A stretch of DNA of 64,000 bases from Beijerinckiaceae bacterium (GTDB lineage Bacteria; Pseudomonadota; Alphaproteobacteria; Rhizobiales; Beijerinckiaceae), in assembly GCA_004298435.1 (NCBI GenBank), contig SCSF01000133.1, positions 29,291 to 93,290 of the forward strand, given 5' to 3'. Below the pieces are notes generated by a model that did no database searches, had not been told where the DNA came from, and saw only the letters and a program-made list of their open reading frames with translations. Positions within the stretch are counted from its first letter, which is position 1, and each line of letters begins with the position of its first letter. Made by a program: the position numbers and the translations under genes. Below are positions 44,541-52,505 of the stretch, one piece after another.

Positions 44541-44575
44541 AAAAACCGCCAGGCGAATGAACGTCTGGCGGTTTC
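44541..44575. terminator. bidirectional terminator between convergent genes
   Basis: AAAAACCGCCAG-GCGAATGAACGT-CTGGCGGTTT: a 10-bp stem with an A tract on one side and T-rich end on the other, between the metallophosphoesterase and L,D-transpeptidase stop codons. Confidence 0.85.
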
Positions 44576-44607
44576 TGATCTACAGAGCCGGTTAAACCCG
44601 GCGGCCT

Positions 44608-45252
44608 TTATTCGACGATGACCTTCGTGCCGAGCTTGACGCGGTTGTAAAGATCGATTGCGTCGATGTTCCGCATTCTGATGCAGCCTGACGAAACATC
44701 CTGGCCAATCTTGTCCGGCTCGTTGGTGCCGTGAATCCGGTACAACGTGTCTTTGTTGCCCTGGAAAAGATAGAGGGCGCGGGCGCCGAGGGGATTTTCC
44801 GGGCCGCCCGGCAATCCGCCGGCGGCTGCGGTGGGCTCGAGATGCGGCCAGCGCTGAACCATGTCCGCGGGCGGCATCCAGTGCGGCCACACTTCCTTGC
44901 GGCCGACCGTGGCAGTGCCTGTCCAGCCATAGGCGCCGCGGCCAGTCGCGATGCCATAACGGATCGCCTTGTGCTTCGGCAGCACATAGTAGAGGAAATG
45001 CGTCTTGGTGTTGACGACGATGGTGCCCGGGGGCTGTCCCGTCGGATCATCTACGAGATAGCGACCATATTCGGGATCAACCTGAGCCTTTGGCGCAAGG
45101 GCCAGCCAGTCCTTATCCCGTGCGGATAACGTCGGATCTGGCGTCGACGTGTAGTTGACACAGCCCGACAAAGCGAGCGCCAACAACGGAACCAGCCGAA
45201 CTAAAAGATAACGTGAGATCGTCCCACCCGACATGACCGCTCTCAGCCGCAT
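44608..45252 (-). CDS. L,D-transpeptidase lipoprotein (YkuD domain)
   Basis: 214 residues. Lipobox 'LLALALSGCVNY' predicts a lipidated periplasmic protein. The YkuD domain (about residues 75-214) has 'GTIVVNTKTHFLYYVLPKHK', 'RYGIATGRGAYGW' and the active site 'HGTNEPDKIGQDVSSGCIRM' with the catalytic Cys. It forms 3-3 crosslinks in peptidoglycan or attaches proteins to it. Alternative ATG at 45234. Confidence 0.92.
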   Translation of the reverse strand: MRLRAVMSGGTISRYLLVRLVPLLALALSGCVNYTSTPDPTLSARDKDWLALAPKAQVDPEYGRYLVDDPTGQPPGTIVVNTKTHFLYYVLPKHKAIRYGIATGRGAYGWTGTATVGRKEVWPHWMPPADMVQRWPHLEPTAAAGGLPGGPENPLGARALYLFQGNKDTLYRIHGTNEPDKIGQDVSSGCIRMRNIDAIDLYNRVKLGTKVIVE

Positions 45253-45845
45253 TTCAGTGCCCCCAAATATCGTGAATCGATTAGCTTATTGGCCGATCTC
45301 TTGCCATCTTCTTGTAACGCTGTCGGTGAGAAGCCGAAGTCCTGTGGCGCAAATGAAACAATTTTCGCGTCACAAACTCGGAGCATCTCCCATTCGGGAT
45401 AAATTCCGCGTGAGCGGAAAGAAAATGCCCGATTTCGACAAGCTGAAGCATGTTCCTGGCGGAAGTTCGTTCGACTTCCCGGAACATATTTGTGCTGTCG
45501 AATTTTCCCGCCAGTCCGTTCAAGCCGTAAGGCCCGATTGACCGCTCTACGCAACGCTAACGCAACTTGTCCGTTGCCGTCGGCGGTCCAGCCAGCCGTA
45601 GAATCACAAGGGACGTCCGAACATGGACTCGAAAGGTTACCGGAACCTACGGCTTTCGGCGGTTTGGATGCAAATTTCCTGTTCACGCACTGCCAAGCCG
45701 CCGCTTCAGCCAATCCGTGCAGGTTTCATAAAGGCTTTCTTGCCGATGCCGGCTCGTCCCGATAAGAGCTGATCTGGATCTTGCATACCAGTGCGGCCCT
45801 TATTGCCCGCTTTCCCAGTTCCAATTCAGATTCGAGCAGCAACAG
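45253..45845. other. intergenic region without a supported gene
   Basis: 593 bp between the divergent L,D-transpeptidase and HDAC-like genes. ORFs of up to 156 codons lie on both strands (45243..45713 -, 45490..45765 +), but they overlap each other, lack good RBSs and show no domain or compositional bias of a real protein. An imperfect inverted repeat (GGAAGTTCGTTCGACTTCC) lies near 45460. I see nothing firmer. Confidence 0.5.
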
Positions 45846-46787
45846 ATGCCAACCCTAGTCCTCAGCCATGCGGCGAGCCTCGGCCACGATGCCGGGTACG
45901 GCCATCCCGAAAGACCCGACCGGATTCGCGCGGTCGAAACCGTGCTTGGCCAGGAGGAATTCGAATCACTCAAGCGGCAGCAGGCGCCGCGCGGCAGCCG
46001 CGAGGCGATCCTGCGCGTCCATCCGGAGGACTATCTCGCTGCAATCGAGGGCGCGGCTCCGCGCTCAGGTTATGTCCAGCTCGACGGCGACACGACCATG
46101 AGCCCCGGCACCATGGACGCGCTCATGCACGCCGTCGGAGGCGCCACCAACGCGGTTGATTCGGTGATGCAGGGCAATGCCGATAACGCCTTTGTCGCGA
46201 TCAGGCCGCCGGGGCATCATGCGGAACTCGCGACTCCAATGGGGTTCTGCTTCTTCAATTTCATGGCGATCGCGGTGCGCCACGCGCAGGCAGTACACAA
46301 TGCCGAACGTGTCGCCATCATGGATTTCGATGTCCATCACGGCAACGGCACGCAGCATATTTTCTGGTCCGATCCGAATGTCCTTTATTGCTCAACACAT
46401 CAGATGCCTTTGTTTCCGGGCACTGGCGCACGCAATGAACGTGGCGACTTCGACAATATCGTCAACGCGCCGCTGAGGTCGGGCGACGACGGCGCGGCGT
46501 TTCGCGAGGCCTGCGAGACAGTCATTCTGCCGCGCATCGATGCTTTCCATCCGGATCTCATTCTCGTGTCGGCAGGCTTCGACGCGCACCGGCTCGATCC
46601 GCTCGCCAACGTCAACCTCGTGGAAGGGGACTTCGCCTGGATCACCGGGAAGCTCCTCGACCTCGCCGACAGGCACTGCAAGGGGCGGCTCGTGTCGGTG
46701 CTCGAAGGCGGCTACGATCTGGAAGGCCTGAGCCGCTCGGCCGCAGCCCATGTGCGCACGCTTATGGGCCATGCTTCGGGAGCGTGA
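45846..46787 (+). CDS. histone-deacetylase-like amidohydrolase (acetoin utilization/AphA class)
   Basis: 313 residues. Zn-dependent deacetylase core: 'HPERPDRIRAVE', 'FVAIRPPGHHAELATPMGFC', 'VAIMDFDVHHGNGTQHIFWS' and 'LILVSAGFDAHRLDPLANV'; the His pair and Asp/His/Asp metal ligands are intact. Bacterial members deacetylate small molecules, polyamines or proteins. Substrate unknown. Convergent with ribB. Confidence 0.92.
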   Translation: MPTLVLSHAASLGHDAGYGHPERPDRIRAVETVLGQEEFESLKRQQAPRGSREAILRVHPEDYLAAIEGAAPRSGYVQLDGDTTMSPGTMDALMHAVGGATNAVDSVMQGNADNAFVAIRPPGHHAELATPMGFCFFNFMAIAVRHAQAVHNAERVAIMDFDVHHGNGTQHIFWSDPNVLYCSTHQMPLFPGTGARNERGDFDNIVNAPLRSGDDGAAFREACETVILPRIDAFHPDLILVSAGFDAHRLDPLANVNLVEGDFAWITGKLLDLADRHCKGRLVSVLEGGYDLEGLSRSAAAHVRTLMGHASGA

Positions 46788-46805
46788 GCTGCCCGGTCGA
46801 TCTCT

Positions 46806-47882
46806 TCACTCGATCGGCTCGACCGCCGCAATCTCGATGCCGAAACCGGAAAGCCCGACGAATTTGAACGGCGTCGTTGTCCGCAGGCGAATCGAACTGA
46901 TGCCGAGGTCCTGAAGGATTTGCGCGCCGAGGCCGATCTCGCGCCATTCCTTGAGGCGCTGGGCGTCCGAATCGACCTTGTCCATCCCCGCATTGGTGAG
47001 CGGAACGCCCGCCGTGCCATCGCGCAGGAAGACGAAGACGCCGCGCCCGTCCTTCTTGAATTGTGCGAAAGTCCTGTGAATCGAGTCGCCGCCCGCGATC
47101 ACGTCGGCGACGATATCCACGCGATGCAGCCGCGCCGGCATGTTGCGGCCGTTGCCGATCTCGCCGTGGACGAAAGCGAAATGCTGCACAGGCTCGAACG
47201 GCGTCACATAGGCGTAGCCGGTCAGCGGCCCGTTGGGACCTGCGACCTGAAAGACGTTCACGCGCTCGACGAGCTTTTCGCGTGATTGGCGATAGGCGAT
47301 GATGTCGGCGACGGAGATTCGCTTCAGGCTGTGTTTTGTGGCGAACGCGTCGATCTGGGGTCCCGTCATCACGCTGCCGTCGTCATTGGCGAGTTCGCAG
47401 ATCACGCCGACGGGAGGAAGCTTCGCGAGGCGGCAGAGATCGACGGCGGCCTCGGTGTGACCGGAGCGCATCAGCACGCCGCCTTCCTTCGCAATCAGCG
47501 GAAAGACATGGCCGGGGCGCACGAAATCACCCGCACCCATGTTGCGGTTGGCGAGCGCGCGCGCCGTATTGCAGCGCTGTTCGGCCGAAATCCCTGTGGT
47601 GAGGCCGTGCCGGCCATCCACGGAAACGGTGAAAGCGGTGCCGAGCGGGGCGTCATTGGTCGCCACCATCGGCTGCAAATTCAGCCTCTTCGCATCTTCC
47701 GCCGTAATTGGCGCGCAGACAATGCCGCAGCAATTACGAATGATGAAGGCCATCTTCTCCGGCGTGCAAAGGGCGGCGGCGCAGACGAGGTCGCCCTCGT
47801 TTTCCCGGTCATCATCATCGGTGACAATGACAATCTCGCCGCGGGCGATGGCTTCTATCGCTTCCGTGACAGAATGGGGCAT
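46806..47882 (-). CDS. ribB: 3,4-dihydroxy-2-butanone-4-phosphate synthase with decayed GTP cyclohydrolase II domain
   Basis: Makes the four-carbon unit of riboflavin from ribulose 5-phosphate. 358 residues from ATG 47882. The N-terminal RibB domain is complete: 'VIVTDDDDRENEGDLVCAAA', 'RHGLTTGISAEQR' and 'RPGHVFPLIAKEGGVLMRSG' followed by 'HTEAAVDL'. The C-terminal RibA-like half lacks the zinc-binding Cys cluster of GTP cyclohydrolase II: where 'HSECLTGD' is expected the sequence reads 'RLHRVDIVADVIAGG'. So RibA must be encoded elsewhere. No FMN riboswitch is visible upstream. Confidence 0.94.
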   Translation of the reverse strand: MPHSVTEAIEAIARGEIVIVTDDDDRENEGDLVCAAALCTPEKMAFIIRNCCGIVCAPITAEDAKRLNLQPMVATNDAPLGTAFTVSVDGRHGLTTGISAEQRCNTARALANRNMGAGDFVRPGHVFPLIAKEGGVLMRSGHTEAAVDLCRLAKLPPVGVICELANDDGSVMTGPQIDAFATKHSLKRISVADIIAYRQSREKLVERVNVFQVAGPNGPLTGYAYVTPFEPVQHFAFVHGEIGNGRNMPARLHRVDIVADVIAGGDSIHRTFAQFKKDGRGVFVFLRDGTAGVPLTNAGMDKVDSDAQRLKEWREIGLGAQILQDLGISSIRLRTTTPFKFVGLSGFGIEIAAVEPIE

Positions 47883-47984
47883 AGGGGTCTCCTTGACTTC
47901 GCAGCGGCGAAGATTCATCTGCGGGCGTTACAGGTCTGGTTTTGAAATCGGCGATCATGCAAAAATCGCCCGGGTAAAAGTAGC

Positions 47985-48923
47985 ATGCAGGCACCGCCCG
48001 ATCATCAATTTGCCGATAGCACAGAGGACGGTTCGCGACGAATGGGATCGAATGGCGACAATGGCTCCGTAGTGAGGCTGAGAAACGCGGGAACCGCTTT
48101 GGCGAACAGGCTTGCGGCGCTCCGTCTTGCCCGCCTTTCCATCGGCTTTTTCCTTTCTCTTGGCCTGTGCATCCTCGCGCTGACTGCGGCCCCTGTCCCG
48201 GCCAGTGCGGCTGGCGGGGGATGCCACATTCTGTCAGAGGCGGGCAGTCAATATGTGGTGTGCAGCTTCGATATGCGCCAGAATCGCAATCCTGAGGAGA
48301 TGCGGCTCTTTTTCGCCGGCCCCGGCGGCAAGCCCCTTGGTGGATTTGCGACCCTTGCGGCGATCCTGAAACAGCGTGGCGAGATCCTGCTGTTTGCCAT
48401 GAATGCCGGTATGTTTCAGGAAAATCTGCGGCCCGTCGGCCTGTTCATCCAGGCGCACAAACAGATCCATCCGATCAACCTGCGGGGCGGCGGAGGCAAT
48501 TTTCATCTCAAGCCGAATGGTGTGTTTTATTTCGGCGGTCACAGCGCCGGGGTGATGGAAACATCAGCCTTCGTCAAATCCGGCCTCAAGCCCGAATACG
48601 CGACCCAATCGGGACCCATGCTGGTTCTCGATGGCAAGATCCATCCAAAGATCCTGCCGAGCGGCACCTCGGAGAAAATCCGCAATGGGGTGGGGGTCCG
48701 CGATGGCCACATCGTCATTTTTGCGATTTCGGAAGATCCTGTGACCTTCTATCGCTTCGCGACACTGTTTCGCGATCGGCTCGGCTGTCCCAACGCACTT
48801 TATCTTGATGGCTCCGTATCGAGCCTTTATGCGCCATCAATGGGCCGGGAGGACGGATTACGTCCTCTCGGCCCGATGGTCGGCATCGTCGAGAAAGTGC
48901 AGGACCTCAGCCGCGGGCATTAA
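47985..48923 (+). CDS. exported phosphodiester glycosidase family protein (DUF2233)
   Basis: 312 residues; signal-like segment 'IGFFLSLGLCILALTAAPVP' then 'ASAAGGGCHILSEAGSQYVV'. The DUF2233/NAGPA-like fold shows 'LLFAMNAGMFQENLRPVGLF', 'HLKPNGVFYFGG', 'QSGPMLVLDGKIHP' and 'NGVGVRDGHIVIFAISEDPV', with 'CPNALYLDGSVSSLY' at the end. Family members cleave sugar phosphodiesters. Alternative start ATG 48042. Convergent with the PPOX gene. Confidence 0.88.
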   Translation: MQAPPDHQFADSTEDGSRRMGSNGDNGSVVRLRNAGTALANRLAALRLARLSIGFFLSLGLCILALTAAPVPASAAGGGCHILSEAGSQYVVCSFDMRQNRNPEEMRLFFAGPGGKPLGGFATLAAILKQRGEILLFAMNAGMFQENLRPVGLFIQAHKQIHPINLRGGGGNFHLKPNGVFYFGGHSAGVMETSAFVKSGLKPEYATQSGPMLVLDGKIHPKILPSGTSEKIRNGVGVRDGHIVIFAISEDPVTFYRFATLFRDRLGCPNALYLDGSVSSLYAPSMGREDGLRPLGPMVGIVEKVQDLSRGH

Positions 48924-48980
48924 TCGCGACGCGCGCGTTCTAATTTACTGGGATCGATCACGTTGCATGCTTCAGGTGAT

Positions 48981-49637
48981 CTAACCTTCACCTTTCGCGG
49001 CAAACTCGGCGTATTGCTCGAGCGTGATTGAGCCGCCGATTTCGGCGAGCTTCCCCTGATCTTTTTCCGGCAGAGCCTCTTGCACGATGTCGAGACGCTT
49101 CCAGGCAGGGAAGGGGGCATCGCGACCCGCCTTGGGCACATATTTGGACGTTCCCAACTTCTGATATTTGTGGATGTAGCGCGAGCAATTCACCCAGACC
49201 GATTCAACCGCGACTGTCGTTATGAACTGTGCGCCTGGATATTCCGAAAGGCGCTCGTGTTCGAGATCGATCGTGGCGCTGCCCTGAACGCGCAGACGGT
49301 ATGGCTTTTCGAAGTCCATGAAGAGGAGCCCGACCCGCGGCTCGACCTGGATATTACCCATCGAATAAAACATGCCGTTGCCATCGTAGCTCGGAAATAT
49401 GAGCTCCGCCGGGCCTGTGACTTTCACGAAGCCTTCCGCGCCGCCTTTGTAGGACACGGTGGGGCGTCCGGAGGCATCCACTGTCGACAGGAAAAACATG
49501 TCGCACTTGCCGATGAACTTTTGCTCGTCGGGGGCGAATTCGGTGTGAACATGACCGCCCTCCAGGAAATCGGCCATGCGGCGCGAATCGAAGCGGTCCT
49601 GCAACGCCCGGTGCTGATCCGCATAAAACTTGCTCAT
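48981..49637 (-). CDS. PPOX-class flavin-dependent oxidoreductase
   Basis: 218 residues of the pyridoxamine-phosphate-oxidase-like split barrel: 'DMFFLSTVDASGRPTVSYKG', 'IFPSYDGNGMFYSMGNIQVE' and 'VGLLFMDFEKPYRLRVQGSA'. It is distinct from PdxH encoded at 22.5 kb and lacks PdxH's C-terminal motif. Members bind FMN, F420 or heme; substrate unknown. Stands alone. Confidence 0.88.
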   Translation of the reverse strand: MSKFYADQHRALQDRFDSRRMADFLEGGHVHTEFAPDEQKFIGKCDMFFLSTVDASGRPTVSYKGGAEGFVKVTGPAELIFPSYDGNGMFYSMGNIQVEPRVGLLFMDFEKPYRLRVQGSATIDLEHERLSEYPGAQFITTVAVESVWVNCSRYIHKYQKLGTSKYVPKAGRDAPFPAWKRLDIVQEALPEKDQGKLAEIGGSITLEQYAEFAAKGEG

Positions 49638-50081
49638 GTGATGCCTCCCGAAAGCTCTTGTCGGGGCGCTTCCAGCGCCTCTTTTGCAAGAGTAACTTAT
49701 CGATCAGGCCCCGACAAATTGCTTTGATGACGCGCTTTCCCGCGATCTGTGCGGCTCAGTTCAGCCCGTGTGCTGGTTCTTGAGTCAATCAAAACCGAAA
49801 CGGCCAAAACCAAAACGGCTCTGGCGATGGTGATGCGCAGCAGCAAAGTTGTAATTCCGCATTTTCCGGCAGATGTGCGGCAAAGCTTTTTCCGGACGTT
49901 GCGCCGAAATTGGGCGCACGAAAATTACGCATAGGCAGCGGGAACGCCTTCCTACCCGCGTCGTTAGCGACCGAGAGGCGAGGTCCTTGTTGGTATGCGC
50001 GCGACGCGTTGCCGGCGAGGAGCTGGGGCTCTTTGTAAAAAACACCATTATTGACCCAGGCATTAACCCACGGAGGTTTTC
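49638..50081. other. intergenic region with degraded B-type hairpin
   Basis: 444 bp without a supported gene. Around 49771-49824 'CTGGTTCTTGAGTCAATCAAAACCGAAACGGC' resembles module B of the dispersed repeat (GGTTCT...AGAACCGAAACGGCTCT). The promoter of the downstream small secreted gene must lie near its end; 'ACGGAGGTTTTC' is its RBS region. Confidence 0.5.
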
Positions 50082-50384
50082 ATGCGCGTTAGACATGCCA
50101 CAGCAGTTACGACTGCGCTTGCACTCCTGATGTCCATGCCGGTGGCGGCGGCGTTCGCGGCCGAGGGAAGCACATCCGGCGCCGCAGAGGGCTCTACTTC
50201 CGGTCCGGCGGCGGGCAACCATGTGACGCCCAGCACGGCAGTGCAGAAGAATGGCGAGGACGGAAGCAAGGCCGCAACAGGTCAAGGCGGCGGACCCGGT
50301 GTTGAAGGACAACCGGGCAACAAGAATGGCCCGGCCGCAACGTCTCCAAGCAGCAGCGGCAGCAGCAGCGGCGAATACAAGTAG
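50082..50384 (+). CDS. small secreted protein, paralogue 1
   Basis: 100 residues. Signal peptide 'TTALALLMSMPVAAAFA|AE', then a low-complexity Ser/Gly/Ala-rich chain with a duplicated 'AEGSTSG(A/P)A', a conserved stretch 'SGPAAGNHVTPSTAVQKNGE' and a Gly/Ser-rich tail (SSSGSSSGEYK). The same core occurs in the gene at 50708. No family recognised. A strong RBS and a terminator downstream argue that it is real. Confidence 0.75.
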   Translation: MRVRHATAVTTALALLMSMPVAAAFAAEGSTSGAAEGSTSGPAAGNHVTPSTAVQKNGEDGSKAATGQGGGPGVEGQPGNKNGPAATSPSSSGSSSGEYK

Positions 50385-50407
50385 CAGGCCTTCGCTTTTG
50401 CGAAGGT

Positions 50408-50444
50408 GGCGGCAGGAGCTTTCCCGTAGCTCCTGCCGCTTTTT
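50408..50444 (+). terminator. intrinsic terminator
   Basis: GCGGCAGGAGCT-TTCCCGT-AGCTCCTGCCGC-TTTTTT: a perfect 12-bp stem and six T, 23 nt after the small secreted gene. Confidence 0.95.
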
Positions 50445-50707
50445 TATGCGCGCATGTACAGAGTGTTGCGAACTGTTTTGACGCGGCCTCGTGTAGATTT
50501 CCTATTTGTAAGAATAGCGCCCGGAACGCGTTGCGGACGCTTTCGTTTGCATCGCATCAAGAGGCGCATGCGCGTCGTGAGCGCTGCGATGCCCGCGATG
50601 GCTATAGAAATGAGCCTCTTGAGCAAGGGCTGGAGCTTGCGCTTCACCAATGCCCTAAGGCTGCATAGAGCAGGCTCCAGCCGCTACAACTCAATACAAG
50701 GAGGTTT

Positions 50708-51010
50708 ATGATGCGCATGTATCATGCGGCTTTGGGCGCGAGCGCGCTTGCGTTGATTTTGTCCTTCCCGGCTGCATCATTCGCTGACAGCTACAGCGTC
50801 TCGGGGCCGGCTGCCGGCTCGAATGTGCTGCCGAGCACCGTCGTGCAGAAGAACGCAAAAAAAGAACGTGTGAGCATTGACCAGAGCGCGTTCAACAAAA
50901 ACCCGGATATGATCGGAACACCGCTCGCCGCTGGCGCCCCTGGCGTTTCGGCTGCTCGGGGAACCCAGAGTGGACAGGCAGTGCATGCTCCCGCACAAAC
51001 GCCTTCCTGA
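50708..51010 (+). CDS. small secreted protein, paralogue 2
   Basis: 100 residues after a strong AAGGAGG. Signal peptide 'LGASALALILSFPAASFA|DS', then 'SGPAAGSNVLPSTVVQKNAK', matching the core of the gene at 50082, then a different, partly charged tail (KKERVSIDQSAFNKNPDMIG). A likely hairpin terminator lies at 51077-51102. No family recognised. The 320-bp gap before it holds only the first gene's terminator and no other supported feature. Confidence 0.75.
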   Translation: MMRMYHAALGASALALILSFPAASFADSYSVSGPAAGSNVLPSTVVQKNAKKERVSIDQSAFNKNPDMIGTPLAAGAPGVSAARGTQSGQAVHAPAQTPS

Positions 51011-51076
51011 GAGGCGTCGTCTCTTTCGCTGAAAGCGCGGGAAAATATATGCTGCGCTGAAGCGTAAAGAACGAAA

Positions 51077-51102
51077 ATCCGCGCTCCTGTCAGGAGGCGG
51101 AT
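51077..51102. terminator. hairpin downstream of paralogue 2
   Basis: ATCCGC-GCTCCTG-T-CAGGAG-GCGGAT: palindromic stem about 70 nt after the gene, followed by a short T-containing stretch. Confidence 0.5.
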
Positions 51103-51182
51103 AGTTTCCGTAAAAAATCGCGCCGCAGTGATCCCCGCACGAACATGCGTGGATTGTCTGCGGCGTTATAGAACAGGTTCGC

Positions 51183-51593
51183 TCATTTCAACTTTTGAGC
51201 GTGCCAGACGCCGCCGCAAAGCAGCGTCGGCGCCGACCATGTGCCCTTGCCGTTGCGGCCTTTCACATCGCCGCCGACATGCGCGTAATTGGCTCCCGCG
51301 CTGAATGTCATCGAAACCACGCCATCACTCTCGATGAGGCCAAGCGCGCGGATGTTGGCGGTGTTTGGCGACACCGAAGCAATCTGTGCATCCTTCACCT
51401 GCACTGTCCATCGCGAATTGCCGCATGAGCCGTCCTGAGTCGTTACCTCGACCGAATAGGTCCCGTCGAACTTGCTTGGTCCGAAGAGATGCGCCTGCTG
51501 TTGTTGCGCGAGAGCGGCGGCTGCGCCGGCTGTGAGAAAGCCGCAGGCTGCGGCGCCAATCATCAGAGTTTTGGGAATAGAAACGCGCTTCAT
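51183..51593 (-). CDS. exported hypothetical protein
   Basis: 136 residues from ATG 51593 (AGGAAAAC upstream). Signal peptide 'MIGAAACGFLTAGAAAALAQ' then a compact domain: 'FDGTYSVEVTTQDGSCGNSR', 'WTVQVKDAQIAS', 'IESDGVVSMTFSAGANYAHV' and 'GKGTWSAPTLLCGGVWHAQK'. Two Cys could form a disulphide. It looks like a small beta-sandwich of a Rhizobiales-type periplasmic family that I cannot name. The track extension to 51779 is unsupported. Confidence 0.75.
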   Translation of the reverse strand: MKRVSIPKTLMIGAAACGFLTAGAAAALAQQQQAHLFGPSKFDGTYSVEVTTQDGSCGNSRWTVQVKDAQIASVSPNTANIRALGLIESDGVVSMTFSAGANYAHVGGDVKGRNGKGTWSAPTLLCGGVWHAQKLK

Positions 51594-51785
51594 AGCGGTT
51601 TTCCTGAAGGACATGAGGCGGACGAGACGATGAGGAGGTGAGTCGTTCCTTGTGCGCGAAAGCGCTTGGAACAGGACCTCTAAGCCGCGTGAAATATGTC
51701 GGAAATGCGATTTGCGCGTCTGTTTTTCGGCAGAATTACGGCTCTTGTGGCCAGCTTGCATCGTCCGGCTGAGCGGCAAAAGAGC

Positions 51786-52505
51786 TTAGTTGATCGTGAT
51801 CCCGCTGTCGGCGGAAAGACGGCGCAGCAGCGCAGGGGTCAGTTTGCCTTCCGGAGCCATTCCGTGATTGTGCTCGAATTGCTCGAGCGCATGCCGTGTC
51901 ACTGCGCCCATTTGCCCATCGGGGCGAACCACGAAGCCGAGTTTCACCAGCGCATGCTGGACAGCGAGAACGGTTTGCGGCCGTTCGTCTAACGTCTTTT
52001 CATGCGACTCATGCGAGGTGTTCGACCTCAGCAATTGCCCGATCGAATCATGCGTTACATGTTTCGTTTCGGCTTTCGCGTCTTCATGCGCGTGCCGACG
52101 GGATTCCGGCTTGGCTTTTTCCGCGTCGCCGTGTCCACGCAACCCTGCCAGACGTGCGCCAATCCATTGGCCGATCGGATCGTGCCATGTCCCATGATGT
52201 TCGTGGCTGGCTACGGGAGCGGCAGGCTTTTCGGCATGTGCCTGAACTTGCAGATTGATCGTCTTGTGGAACAGGGGCGCAGGATGGCGGCTGTGCTGGA
52301 GCATCAGCGCGTTGATGATGATTGCCAGCGTCAGTGCAACGACCAGAGCGCCCGCAACCCGGTTCGGATAGGCGGCGATGCGACGGATGAACCGTATCAG
52401 GGTTCCAATGAAGCTGAACACGTTCCGCTGCGGCGCAGCTTTGCGGCGTCGTACCGGCTCGGAGATCACGAAGTCATGATCGGTGCGGGCGAGAGCTTCA
52501 CGCAA
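51786..52505 (-). CDS. membrane-anchored peptidoglycan-binding domain protein
   Basis: 239 residues. An N-terminal cytoplasmic part, one transmembrane helix (VAGALVVALTLAIIINALML), a His/Glu/Lys-rich linker and a C-terminal PG_binding_1 domain: 'VLAVQHALVKLGFVVRPDGQ' followed by 'MGAVTRHALEQFEHNHGM'. Its start overlaps the end of the histidine kinase gene by 8 bp, so both are translated from one mRNA. A link between wall and kinase signalling is suggested by context only. Confidence 0.88.
   Translation of the reverse strand: MREALARTDHDFVISEPVRRRKAAPQRNVFSFIGTLIRFIRRIAAYPNRVAGALVVALTLAIIINALMLQHSRHPAPLFHKTINLQVQAHAEKPAAPVASHEHHGTWHDPIGQWIGARLAGLRGHGDAEKAKPESRRHAHEDAKAETKHVTHDSIGQLLRSNTSHESHEKTLDERPQTVLAVQHALVKLGFVVRPDGQMGAVTRHALEQFEHNHGMAPEGKLTPALLRRLSADSGITIN

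Noticed and set aside
45243-45713. 156-aa minus-strand ORF
   Set aside because: Overlaps the start of the L,D-transpeptidase gene and plus-strand ORFs; no features of a real protein.
47883-47984. Possible FMN riboswitch before ribB
   Set aside because: The short leader lacks the conserved RFN-element blocks.
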